Shown here: one piece after another, positions 49,540 through 61,700 of the stretch | How the letters are laid out: every line of letters begins with the position of its first letter | Numbering within the stretch: the stretch's first letter is position 1 | NCBI RefSeq assembly: GCF_022539315.1 | Contig: NC_066313.1 | Coordinates: 70,125,934 to 70,189,933 of the forward strand | Source of the DNA: Serinus canaria | Lineage: Eukaryota > Chordata > Aves > Passeriformes > Fringillidae | Reading direction: 5' to 3' | DNA: 64,000 nucleotides | Program-made: the position numbers and the translations under genes | Notes under the pieces: model-generated | Databases searched by the model: none | Seen by the model: the letters and a program-made list of their open reading frames with translations, nothing else | Told to the model about the DNA's origin: nothing

Positions 49540-50516
49540 TGTTGCTCCGGCCTAGTTCCTGGAAAAATTATGGATAAGATTATTGAAAAGCATTTAAAGA
49601 ATAATGCTATCATTGGTCATGGTCAAAATGGGCTCACAAAGGAAAAGTCCTCTTTAACTAGTTTGATATCCCTGCGTTACCCCCCTAGTGGGATGAAGGA
49701 AAGGAAGTGGGTAATTTTTATGGATTTATAGGGTCACAGCATCCCTCTGGACACACCAATCAGCTGTGGGATAAGTGGATTCACAGTGCACTGGCTGAAG
49801 AACTGACTGAAGTATAAACTGTTAGTGCATAAGTATAAATTGATAGAGCAGTGGCTGTAGAGCAGCGCTCCAGAAGGGGATCTGGGGATACTGGTCAGCA
49901 GCTCCTTCATCAGGAGTCAGTGTTTCCTGGCACCCAGATTGCAAATCACATCCTGGGGTGCACCAAATGCTTCATCAGCATCCAGTCAAAAGAGGTGATT
50001 ATCCTGCTGTATTCAATGCTGGTGAAGCCTCACTTCCTGTGTAGCTCTGGATATCAGAATTAAGTAGGATGTGAAGGTGTTTGAATGCATTCAGAGAAGA
50101 GCAACAAAGCTGGTGAAAGGGCTGGAAGGAATGTCTATGAGGAGCAGCTGAGGACTTTGGGCTTGTCTAGTTTGGAGAAAAGGAGGCTTAGGGTGCCTTG
50201 CTGCCTAGTGGAAGGGGAGGTGCTGGTCTCTTCTCTCTGGTACCTAGTGGTGGGACATGTTGAATTGTTTAAAGCTGTGCCAGGGAAGATTCAAAACAAA
50301 TATCAGGAATCATTTTTATACCAATAAGTGGTCTAACACTGAAATAGGTTTCCTAGAGAGTAGGTTGATATCCCAAGCCTGTTTAAGAAGCCTTTGAACA
50401 GCACTCTTAATAACATGCCTTAGTTTGGTCAACCCTGAACTAGGTACACAGTTGGACTAGATAATCCTTTATGTCCCTTTCAGCTGAAGTAATTCTCTTC
50501 TGTTCTATTCTACTTT
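49540..50516 (+). mobile_element. CR1 LINE, old subfamily, many internal deletions
   Basis: A plus-strand CR1 copy of nearly 1 kb. It starts in the reverse-transcriptase domain with 'GKIMDKIIEKHLKNNAIIG' and 'GQNGLTKEKSSLTSLISL', the conserved finger region. It then loses most of the palm, including the catalytic ADD box. It continues with 'SKEVIILLYSMLVKPHF' (about 49990-50035) and 'YEEQLRTLGLSSLEKRRL', followed by a strongly decayed C-terminus. The 3' end reads 'ttggactagataatccttt' and finishes with a 'tctgttctattctact' tail, a TTCTA-type tail unlike the ATTCTATG type of the other copies. This suggests a different CR1 subfamily. It is non-functional. Confidence 0.9.
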
Positions 50517-51605
50517 ATCTTAAGCTAAATCTCTACAGTTTTAGGCTAATGCTTTATGTTGGTGAAGAATGATCACTGTATAAGCTGTTGCCTGGGCAAC
50601 AAGCATGAGCAAAAATAATAGCTGTACCTGAAGTAAAGACTCACTGCTCTTGAATAAAACTCCCCAGTATAGTTTTCTTCCCCTTAATCTCTAAACTCAG
50701 AGCATGGAATCCCAAGTATGTGACCAGTCTCTAAATGACTTGCTTTTTTTCAAATGGCTGAACCCTTGAGGTAAGCAGTTCTGGAATCTCTTGAACCTCG
50801 ATTTGGTGAGGGATATTCATGTATAATGAAAAATCTGTTTTGCTGTTACTAGCTTAATATATGTCTTTTTTTCGTGGCTTTGCAACGAATAGTACAATGG
50901 GTTGCATTACAAATCCCTAGAGTAGAGAAAACATTATACCATTCCCTTTCCACTAATTATGGAATATTTAAAAGAGGATCCATCTGCATTAACTAATGTA
51001 TTCAAATGTTAGGGTTTGGACAGCGCTTGAGACTGCAGGCTTCTAAATTTAGTCATGGGATCCAGTTTGCCAATGCTGGCAAGTCACTGATTCAGAGAGC
51101 TAAACATGTGACAAACTGTAGATATTTACCTTAAACTGAGAGATCAGATCCCTACACTGTTAATTAGAGGGTAGTTTCTCAGAAACATATGTAAGTATCA
51201 AGTGCCATTGGAAACTCCTTAGGGTATTTGAGATATTTTCATTAGGATAGACCTGCAGCTGATCTCGGCTCTCACAGCTTGGCAACTGAAACTCAGGCAA
51301 GATAGTATTCTTTGTCAAATTGCATTTAAGACTAAGGCAATTTAGGGACAATTCATCTAAGCCCTACATCTGTTATAGAAGCTTAAACATTTCTATTCAG
51401 AAATTTACAAATTAGATATATGGAGTCTGGAGTTTGAACCCATCTTGAAAGTTTATGAAATTCTTGCCCAAAAAAATTCTGTACTTTCTAGTTCTTCTGA
51501 AACTTTATATGACAACCCATAAATTATTCAAAAAAACATGCGTGGGTGTGGTTTTTTTGTTTAATTTTCAATCTGATTTGCAATGCATATGAGTTTTTAT
51601 TTCTT
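50517..51605. other. Spacer without recognised genes
   Basis: About 1.1 kb between a CR1 and an LTR. Apart from an RFX X-box-like palindrome at 50587-50600, nothing is recognised. Confidence 0.55.
50587..50600. promoter_or_regulatory. RFX X-box-like palindrome
   Basis: gttgcctgggcaac consists of the half-sites GTTGCC and GGCAAC, exact reverse complements separated by two bases. This is the form of the X-box bound by RFX transcription factors, which control ciliary and other genes in vertebrates. The match is perfect to the 6-2-6 layout. No transcription unit is visible nearby, so its function is unknown. A 14-bp match can also occur by chance, though a full palindromic one in AT-rich DNA is uncommon. 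Confidence 0.35.
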
Positions 51606-52094
51606 TGTTCTGGTTTTGGCCAAGGACAGAATTAATTTCTCTCAATAGCCTTGAGAGGGGAGAGCCTGGATTTGTGTAGGCATGGCCAGGAGACTAATGT
51701 TGTCCCATAATATCTTATGTTATTGCCTGGGGCAGGGGATTCTCTTGCTTCCTAGAAGAAGGGTGTCCCTTTCCAGATGGGAAGGAAGCATGGTGGGAAT
51801 AGGCTCCACTGCTGTTTCATTGTCCTGAGCTCGGTGAATATCTTAGATCCTCTCTTTGTACAGTTTTGTTATTAGTATAGTTGCTTTTGCTGTTCATTTT
51901 CTTATCTTGTTGCTCTTTCCATTAAAATTGTTCTTATTTCAACTTTTGATTTCATCTTTTGTGCTTCCAATTCTCAAGTCCAACTTCCAAGCAAGAAGGG
52001 AGAAGGGAAGAGAGAGAGCAAGTGTGCCACATCCATTTTGGAAAAGTTTTGGTGAGGACGTTGAACTAGGGAGTACCATTCCTAAACCAAAACA
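51606..52094 (+). mobile_element. Solo LTR, avian ERV family, 489 bp
   Basis: The element starts 'tgttctggttttggccaagg' and ends 'ctaaaccaaaaca', giving TG...CA termini. The 5' opening resembles that of the LTR family at 26547, but the middle is different, so this is a related or recombinant family. ATTAAA at 51921-51926 followed by 'attgttcttatttcaac' is the polyadenylation region and gives the plus orientation. The flanks do not show a convincing target duplication (upstream ttctt, downstream ttttc). The open frame at 51856-52110 spans the LTR end and is not a gene. Confidence 0.82.
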
Positions 52095-54429
52095 TTTTCC
52101 CATGTACTAAGAAAATAATCTCTTAACTTGAACAGTCTAGATTCATATTTTGAATTGAGATACTAGTGTCCTTCACAGATAACTGAGCAGAATAGAACGA
52201 TCACATAAATATATGCTTGTACCCAAGTCCACGTCAGTTTCAATTAAGTTTCAGGTTGATGGATTACACTTTTAGTTTTTCTCATATCCCTATGTGATTG
52301 TTTCACTTGCATCCACAATCCAAGATGCCATGCTTATTTCACAACCCTGATACGGTTACTAGAGAGGTTTCATATCACATCCAACTAGAAGGCAAAACTC
52401 CCTTTGCTGCAGAGGACTAGGAAGGGTGTTCAACCATTTGACCAGTATAGGTTCAGCACAATACTCCAAACACAGAAGGACTTCCATGCCCTCTCTTGCT
52501 TGTCTCTACTCAAGTACTGTAGTGCTACTTAGAGAGAAACACATTAACCTCTCTGTGAGTTGTTCAAGGAAAGTACTGCATTACCCTAGATCTGAATATG
52601 GGCTTCAAGACAAAGAGAAAAGCCTTCTCACTCTCCTTTAGCTTTCTTGTAGCGATTTATTCCTGCTGTCTTCCTTGCATCAGAATAGGCCAAAAAAATT
52701 ATTTCTAGCAGAAGCAGTACTCAAATGCTTGCTTCAGTGAAAGGCTCCAAGGCTCAAACAGCTCTGCATTCTCTGAGACAAAATCTTTTGTTCTGAAAAT
52801 GACTTATGTTTTCCTAGTCAGCCCAATGGATACTTTGAAAACCAATTAAATCATAATAATAACATATCCAAAAAGTCTGGGATCTATTAAAGAGTTGATG
52901 GTACCAGCAGTCTTTTAAAAATGTATTTGAGAATTTATAGTGTAACTTAACACCAGCATTAGCATGAAACCAATGCTCATTTCCCCTAATTAAGACCTCT
53001 GCAATTTATATCAGTTTTCATTATTCTCTTAAATTTGTTATTATAAATCTCTGTGCAACCCATTATTGTACCTTAAATTCTCTATTTAGTTATCTACAAT
53101 AGATTTGCAAAATAAAGTGTATTATTTTTTAATTTGTTGTTTTGGCTGCTGTACAAAGAATGAAAGAAATTTGTTTTCTGCTTAAGATCTTAAAACACCA
53201 CTACTTAAAATTACTTGAATTGTTGATATAGCAACTGAAAAAAGGAAATAAATGGGGGAGAAAAATGGAGGGTCACCTTCTAGTGCTTTTAGTTAGCTTA
53301 GACTGCATACTTTATCAAAGCTGCATTCCTTTCTTGTCCTTATTGCATTTGGTTTCCCTTTGTTGCTTTTTTCTTCATCTGTACATTTGAAAATCTTTGT
53401 TGTTGTAAGCTCACTGTTCTTCCAGCAGACAGCTGACATTAATAGCAACATCATATCGTCCTGGGCTTCACAATTCTCGAAATAAAGGCGTATCAAAAGG
53501 AATTGCTAGCAGCCCTTTACATATCTCAACTTTGTATAGAATATTTTGACAAGGAAAAAAACACTTCTGCCCAGTGCTCAACTGATTAGGAAAAAAAAAT
53601 CATTTTAAAGTTGTGTAATGGCTTCATGGATGACAAAATTATTTTATTACCTTGATAGTGAAACTTAGAAGTTAAGCACTGTACAAATGTTTTGTGATTC
53701 ATAAATTTTGCTTTGGGCTTCACTTTTGCTTTCATTATTATTTTCAGTGTTCCAACCTTTGAAAAGTTTTGGGACTTATGTTAGATCTAATTCTAGTTTG
53801 TTGCTTGTGAAGTGAGGCAAAATTATTAGTACTTGAGAGCTGAGAGCACTAGTTTCTTCAACTAAGAAATTGATGCTAAGTAGAAAAGCTTTCCTTTCAG
53901 CTACAGTCTAACAGCCTGTGATGATTTCTCACTACCAAATTCTGAGTTAGTGTGATCTTTGTGTCTCTTCTACAGACTCCACTAAGAGTCATTCCCTACA
54001 TGGCTTGTTATTTACTTTTGCATTCATTCTCAATAGTGCGGCACTTAGGAAGCTACTTAAGGAATTCATCCTTTCCAGGCACAGATACCTGGATACCTTT
54101 GCTTTTTTTTCATGGTTTTTTGTTTAGTTAGTGGGTTTTTTTGCTGTTTTGTTTTGGTTTTATTTTTATTTTTTTTCCTGAAGCAGCATATACACTGTGC
54201 CTCTGCAATCACTTGTCAGAGAACCATGTTCATTCAGTGTGATCCTACTCAATAAAGCATATCCCAGAGCTATCTTAAGTTTCATTATTTAACACTTGGA
54301 CTTGATGTTGTCTTCTAAAGAATATATTAATGGATTTAAACTGAGTTTAAATTATGCAGTTTTAATTATTTCAGTGATGTAATTTCCTCTCCTTCTAAAT
54401 AAAGTTTTGAACTCACATGAATGAATTAT
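52095..54429. other. AT-rich region without recognised genes
   Basis: About 2.3 kb. No repeat family or gene is recognised. T-rich low-complexity sequence lies at about 54105-54178. Confidence 0.55.
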
Positions 54430-54620
54430 ACTTGTCTGTTGCTACAAGACATGAAAGACCATGACACAGACACACAGATTTTTTAATGGTAAAAAGAAAA
54501 TTTTTAATTTTGGCAGTGCACTGGGGGGTGACAGTGGCACCTCTCCAATGACACTGGATAAACCACCAGTTCATCAAATTTCTCATCCTCCATAAAAGGA
54601 TGCAAACCAATAAGTTACTT
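54430..54620 (-). mobile_element. Possible 3' portion of another LTR, minus strand
   Basis: On the minus strand this segment reads like the R/U5 end of a retroviral LTR. It has 'ggagaggtgccactgtcacc', then the tandem 'aattaaaaattttc' and 'ccattaaaaaatctg' signals that could act in polyadenylation, then 'gtgtgtctgtgtcatgg' and a terminus 'gtagcaacagaca' ending in CA. It is markedly more GC-rich than its flanks. I half-recognise it as songbird LTR material but cannot name the family, and the 5' part of the LTR is not evident. The 65-codon minus-strand open frame across it is not a gene. Confidence 0.35.
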
Positions 54621-57600
54621 ACATGAACTGTGTGAGAAAGTTTGTTACAAGAATGTAAACCTCAGAAGGCTTAGAAAAACATGAAAAATCAGGGCAATAC
54701 TTGTCTATACTGAAAGGAATAACTGTTACAGAGATTATAATATTCTTTTACTTAATTACTTTTATTTGAATATTAAAAAAAATCAATAATTTGTGTGTTT
54801 TAATTGTGTTTGCATACCTGTGGTTTTCTTTATTTGACTGAGATTTATCAATTCTTGACATTCTGACAAGTATTCTCCTATGGAAGAAACAAACAGCCAG
54901 AAACAAAGAAATAAAATATCACTTCAAAAGATACCTGTGATATTTTTAGGCAAAGCAAAGCACTTGAAGTTTAATTAGTGCAATGATCTTTTCTGGAAAC
55001 CAGCAATATAGAGTTTGCAAGCTAGAGTGACAGCGTAGAATTGGAGAGATATTTAGTAAATTAAAGCTTTATAGAGGTAAATTAATTTATAGCTTTTGAC
55101 ATTATTTACTTCATTTCAAACAGATTAATAGAGTCACTTGGACTGTAACACAATAGTTGTACTGAGAGCATGACTATTACAGCACTAAACATTCAATTTA
55201 TCAGATTCACCATTTAATAAGAAGCTCCATGAAGACAGGAATAGTTGTATGGAGAAAGCAAGGCTGGGCTTTCTTTAAACATCAGACAAATTGTATATAT
55301 TACTGCCTTTCAATTATGCCATCTTGGACCTAATACATATTGTTATTTCTTTTAGACTCTTCACAAAGCCTTTTTTTTTTTTCCTCCTACTTTCTATGTT
55401 TAAATTGACTGATATTCCTTAGACGAGGTATCCTGGGAAAAAAAAAAAAAGTTGTAGACGTTTTCTCAGTGCCTTCTGCTGCTGCATTTGCTGTTGCTGC
55501 AATTATTGCTGCAGTTAGCCTTTTAGCCACTAGCACTACTTGGAGGTGGCATTGAAGTTGCCACTGGCACAGTAAGATGGTTTTCTAAGTGGAGTAAATG
55601 GTCCACTAGGCTTGTGGTCATCCTCAGACATTCTGTGAAGCTAAGGTGAGGCCAGACTTTATCAAGGACTTTGTGAAAAATACTTTAAAACAACCTGGTT
55701 AAACACCAAAAAATATTCTTCCAAACTGTGAAACACAACATGACCTTATTAACAAAAGTTTCCACCTATTATTATCTTATGAAATCATAGCTAGAAAATT
55801 CCTAACGAAAAAAGCATATATGTGAAAAAATAAGTATGGACAAAAAATCTGAAATTAAAGGGCAGGGGAAAAAAAACAATAATTCTACTAATATTATTAC
55901 AAACTATCTTGGCATCATAAACAAAATTATCATTATATCTGTTATGTGGTCACAGAGTTACTTATTTGGTGCTACACATAACCTCAAATCTTATAGCCAG
56001 TAAGCTTTTTTCCTCTTCTGTTTTCTCAGCTATGTCTGTTTCTGTTTCAAATGTCTCAAAAGATAAGGCTCCAAGTAACTTATTTGACTGGAAAATGCTC
56101 TACAAGGTCAAATGGAAGGGGTGGAAAGGATATTCTCTCATTAACAAGCTGCCTTCTGCCATAGCTGATATATGAACATTGTTCAGGCACTTAATTGTTA
56201 AAGAGATTAAAATTCTTTGAGTTCCACATATAATCAGTCCAAATTGCAGATTTACAACCTCATTGAATATTCCATCTACAAGGCTAAACTGGAACTTTTT
56301 ATCTGCCATAGGGAGATGCTGCTTTTGTTAATGATAAGAAAATGCATTTGTAAACACTTTGAGACATTACTATCTCAAAGTCCAATTGCAGCCCCAAGTT
56401 GATTCAATATCCCTAAAGCAGCAAGAACAATCAACATTTTTTACAAACAAAACTGGAGAAAAATGCAGATAAATAAAGATCAACACGGTATTTTTTGTAT
56501 AATAATAATAGTGCAGCAAAATTACTTTTGCAAAATAACTTCCTGGATTCCTCTTTCAGAATTTAGATTAATTCCTTCTATCATCATCATTTGCTAAAAT
56601 TAGACTCAAATATTTTATTTCTGTATCTAATTGCAACATATTTTCTGTCTTGTTCTGCTGATGTTAATATTACTAAATATTTTAATTTCCTATTTTACAT
56701 TTAACTGTTCCAATGACTGTGTTGGATTAGTGCAAGTTCTAAGTGCATATTAAACCTACTTTTTGTTTATTTATAGACTATAATTACCAGTTGCAAATCT
56801 GTGCAAAAAGATATTGGAAAGTAGAGCTATCTCTGACCTATTAATTGTGAGATATGGGAAGCTCAGAGCACTCCCACTCCTTCCCACTCATTCCCCCTTC
56901 AGGCAGCCAAAATTCCATGTCCCACATGTGCAAGTCAGTGATGAATTGAAATGTGATTCAGTTCAGTACATTAAAAAAAATTTCTGCACATTCAATCCTG
57001 ATTTTTATAGAACTCTCAAATGTTTCCAAAAATTTAGTAACAATAATAAATTAGTCAACATATTAGGTAAAAAAGTAAGATGAAATAAGAGATAAATAAA
57101 ATATTATGTAAAACTTAATTGCTTGAATTAATTTTTCTGAAACATATCAATAATGAGGACATGATGTTATTAAAATAAAAATACTCAGCATGTAAGAAAT
57201 CCTAAGTAGGAGTTTCTAGTTTTACTTTAAAATGTAATTTTAAAAGTGTAAACTGAAAGCAAAGAGTGGATTTTTGTAAAGAAAAAATTAAAATGGTATA
57301 ATGTTATGCAAAAAACAACAACAATCTTATACAAACACAAAAAATGCAAAGAACTACTATTTATTAATGTTATAGATCAAAGAATACAAGGACTTAACAT
57401 CAATAGCCTTAATCATCTTACTTTAGTGAGAGTTAGGCAGAATTCTAGTTCTATTAAAATACCATATTTTCTTGAAAATCTTCACGTCTTAGTTGTTGGA
57501 AGACTGAAAAAGAACAATCACAAACTCAAAAAAGCTAATGTTGCAAAACAATTAAAAAAAATAGTTGGAGTCAAGGAAGGCCCAGAAGGTTGCAAGAATA

Positions 57601-58164
57601 GGACAAATTAACAGTATCAGAGATGTAGGTATTGTGCATTAAAAAAAAATCAGGAGGAACAATATATTGTTCCTTTATGATCTAACTTATTATTTTATTG
57701 TTTTAGAAAGAGATATATTTTTGAGGACAAGTGGTTTAAGACAGAAAATAAGAAGTAGATAAGTAGAAACAAAACTGTAGTGAATATATTTTAAACTTTT
57801 AGATAATATACTTCCAGAAAACAAAGACACGGTGTGAAGTTACTTCAGAGAATTAGTCAACCCATGATGCATTAAAGGTTCACCCATTCTGCTTGTTAAA
57901 CAAATAGAGGTAGTTATTAAACTTGTCAACATCAGCTATGTGAAAACATAATTAAGTCCCATGAACAAAATGTACCAAATTAAATAGTTATATTTAGCTG
58001 GGAGTCTTAAATTAATATCTTAATTATCCTGGAATATGACTCTCCCAGAAAATTGTTGTGTTTCGTAAGTATAAATAGAAATGCTTTCAACACAGAAGCC
58101 ACAGATTAGGTTTCTAGCACTTGCAATATTATTTCAGTAGTATGCTTTGCAAATAGGCATTAGA
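54621..58164. other. Very AT-rich region without recognised genes
   Basis: About 3.5 kb. It contains a GCT/GCA-rich patch at 55478-55520 ('ctgctgctgcatttgctgttgctgcaattattgctgcag' region), which is an interrupted trinucleotide repeat. A 101-codon Lys/Asn-rich open frame at 57306-57611 reflects base composition and has no recognised motif. Confidence 0.55.
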
Positions 58165-58748
58165 TGTTGCTGTGATTTAAGCCCAGCTGGAAACTAAGCA
58201 CGACACAGCCGCTCACTCAATCCCCTTGTCTCTCCTCCCACCCTGTTTGAATGGGGAAGAGGATTGAAACAAAGCTTGTGTGTTAAGATAAGAACAGTTT
58301 AATAACTGAAAATAAAGTAAAATGCAATCATAACAGTAAATGATAATAGTAATTATAATAAAAGGGAAACAAACAATAAAAAGGAAACAAACAAGTGCTG
58401 CGCTCTCCACCACCTGCTGACTGATGCCAGTCCCCTCTACCCGAATACAGACTGGCCATGTTTCTCAGTAATTCCCCTCCCAGTTAATACATTAGGCATG
58501 ACCTTCTGTGGCATGAAACATCTCTTTGGACAGCTCAGGTCACCTGTCCCAGCTCTGCTCCCTCCAGTTTCTTTTGTGTAGCTCCTCACTGGCAGAGCAT
58601 GTGACAAGGAGGGGAAAGAAAGTCCTTGACTTAGGGTAAACATAACTTGGCAAAACCAAAAATATCAGTACTATTCCAATTCTGAAACCAAAACAAAGAC
58701 ATCACTCTAACAGCTACTGAGCAGAAAGGTACCTCATGGTGCTGAGAA
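58165..58748 (-). mobile_element. Solo LTR of an avian ERV, minus strand
   Basis: The plus strand opens with 'tgttgctgtgatttaagccc' (reverse complement of the LTR 3' end). It continues with 'gccgctcactcaatcccctt', 'gttaagataagaacagttta' and, toward the other end, 'aaagtccttgacttagggta'. The minus strand carries ATTAAA in 'cagttattaaactgttc' (about 58290-58305) as the polyadenylation region. Perfect 6-bp repeats attaga flank it at 58159-58164 and 58749-58754. However, the 5' LTR end at 58748 lacks the expected terminal dinucleotide, so the duplication might be coincidental. No viral coding region adjoins it. The family is related to the LTRs at 26547 and 49207. Confidence 0.86.
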
Positions 58749-61700
58749 ATTAGAGGATGCCTTCATGCAGAGGATGGAATCCCACTCCATGTAACTCATT
58801 TTGGGGTAGGCTCAGCTCTCTAGGTTTCATGCAGTTTGTTGTCATTCTACTGATCCTGATGGGTGCTTGGACACCGAGCTCACCTACAGAATCTTAAATT
58901 TGGCCTATGTGTAACTACTGAAGGTTACACATGGGTCAGTTTCAAATACTTTAGTGTGTTAGAATAGGCAACATTTTAAAGGAGAGTTTCTGTATCTTAC
59001 TGTCCTGCAACGTCTTTCCCTTGTAAGAACTGACCAGAATGCTTGCCAAGGGTAAAGTTCAGCTGCTAATAGAGAGATCTTTTTTTTTTTTTTGGTGACC
59101 TCCAATGTTTCACTTGACCATAGCAGAATTAGATAAAAGTCATGAGTCTGTCAGAAAATCAGTGTTGTATTTGTCAAACTTATATGAATATCCTTGACAA
59201 CATGAGAGACCTCAAATGACGCCAAACATCCACATGTGCACTTGGACTGCTGAATCCTGCCTAAGCTTTTAGTCCTACCTCTCTACTTCATTGTATATTG
59301 TGGTATATCAAAATCCTTATGTATTTTACATTGATTTTATATATGTACAAGGCCCTATATCCACAGTGTGGTTTCATATTTTGAACCATTCAAAATGGAA
59401 ACTTAGGACTATATGCTTTTCCTAAATAATAATAATGATAATAATAATGATGATATTATTATTAGTAGTAGTAGTAGTATTAATAATAATAATAATAATA
59501 TTAGTAGCAGTAGAAGCACAGCATTAAAAAATAAATATATATGCCAACTTTTTGAAATATATATATATTTTCATTTTAGAAGTTGTCTATTATTTAGTCT
59601 TTATTAAAATAATAAATTCTATCTAATTAAAATACGGGTTGTTTTACCCTCAAGAGCATATTTCTAGTGATAAATAGGGATAGAAAAATAAAGTACAAAG
59701 GGCTTTTTCACTTCTAGAATACTGTGTGTTCTCTAGAAGAAATAGCCTGGCAAACTTTTTTCTTGCATCCTAATAAGCAATGGGACATACTGAGCAAAAA
59801 ACAACAAGTAAGGAAAAAACCTCAACAAAAAACAAACAGGACTTGTTTAATTTAAAGAAGCAACTAATCAAATGACATGTGAAAAACACATACTAAATTA
59901 TTCTTTTGAAGAAGCTAGTTAGAAATGTTCAATTTATTTCCTTAAATGTAAAAAAAAGAAAAAAAATCATCCAGATAAATAAGTATGAAATTTGCTAAAG
60001 GCAAGTAAAATTAATAATTTTTATGGTAGAATTTCTGCCTCCATTAATAACCACTATATTTTCAGCATTAAAAACATTTTATAGGAACTGCGGCCATCCT
60101 ACAATAAAATTTCAAAAAAGCAAACAAGGGCAATTTCATTTCAAAAACCCCTTTTCAAATGAGATATTAATATATGCCAAACACAGCAAGAATGTCCCCA
60201 AGGTATATAAGCAGCTTTACAGTGATAGAGAATAGCTGCTCCCTCACACTCCTTCCACTTGAGAAGGTGGACTTTTATTCTACCTTGAATATGCCAGGCT
60301 GAAATCTGTGAGTAGTGTGGTAGCTGTCATGAATTGTTATCAACTTTGCAGCAAAACATTTCAAGCTTACAGCAGGCAGAATCAGGGATGAACAGATTCT
60401 CAGCAGGCTGAATTTTTAGAGTTATTTACACTGTACTCTGCCTAAAGAAAAAAAAAAATCAATCTCTTATTACTATTATCCCTAGTAATACTTAGCAGAA
60501 TGCAGTTTAGTCCATACTGTGATGCACTGTCATAAGTTTTCAAAGAACAGCCACAGCTGCTCAGGATATAATAAAATCACATTTACTGTGGTGCAATAAA
60601 AAAGCTAACTTTTTTGCCTTTTAAAATAGCAGAACGGAAAAACTCCTTCAAAATTAAAAAAAAATCTGCAGAATAATTTTAGATGTTATTTTGAAAAAGC
60701 ATGCCAAAAGGAAATCGAATTTTCATTGATTTGCCAGTTTTATCAGCCAGAATTGGTAAATAACCACTGTTTGTAGCACACCTTATGACAAAGTTTTTTG
60801 GCTTCTTGGGAATTCTGATTTAATTATAGAAATAAATATTTTAACTTACAATACTTTTTACTTTTGAATCTTGCATTTTATATACTCCAGAAATCCTTTT
60901 CTGATCCACTTTTTAGATAATCACTCTTAGATGTGTTAATCACATTTTTAGTTGACTTCTCATCACATTAGCAACAATTGTTTTTGTCCAAAAATGGGCA
61001 AGGATGAACAACAATTGTGTATTTCTGAGCTTTAGTTATTATAGATATTACAAATTTTTACAACCAGAAAAATAATAGGAAATTAAAAGAGAAGTTTAGT
61101 CTTTCCATTTAAATCTCTTTTGATCAGGTTTCTCACAGAAACCCCCAAGTATTTAAAGATTTAATACTAAGACTAAGGGAAGTGCCATGTCAGGAGCTGC
61201 TCTGAGAAACTGTGAAAATAGAGTGGTAATTTTGGAACTCAGAACCTTCCTTTGATTAAAGCTAGTAAATGCAGACTAAAAATAAAGAGAAAGAGTTAGC
61301 TAACTTAACATGTGCCATGTCAAAGGATTTTCCCAAACAATATTTTGTGTCATAAAACTAAATAAGGAGAAAAGAGTAGCTGAGAAAAAACCTGACTGCC
61401 CCACAAAACATCAGGAATTTTATTCCTAAGGTGATTTTTTTTTCCCCCCAAAACAAACCTGGCATAAACAGGAGCTGCAGTACATGCAAATAAGTCTGGA
61501 CAACCAGGTGATCTGGTAAAACACCATACAAGCTGTTTGTTTAGAAGCAGCTTAATATATCTATCATTAGTTACAATAAATCCCTGTATTCAATGAGGAA
61601 GAGATGGTCATTTTTTACACTCAGCTTACTTTTTTTTTTTTCTTTTTTTTCTTACTAGATCTTGTCTCGTTCCTTGCTTAAGTCATTCTCAGGATTCTCT

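Noticed and set aside
57306..57611. 101-codon Lys/Asn-rich open frame
   Set aside because: Composition simply reflects A-rich DNA, and there is no motif.
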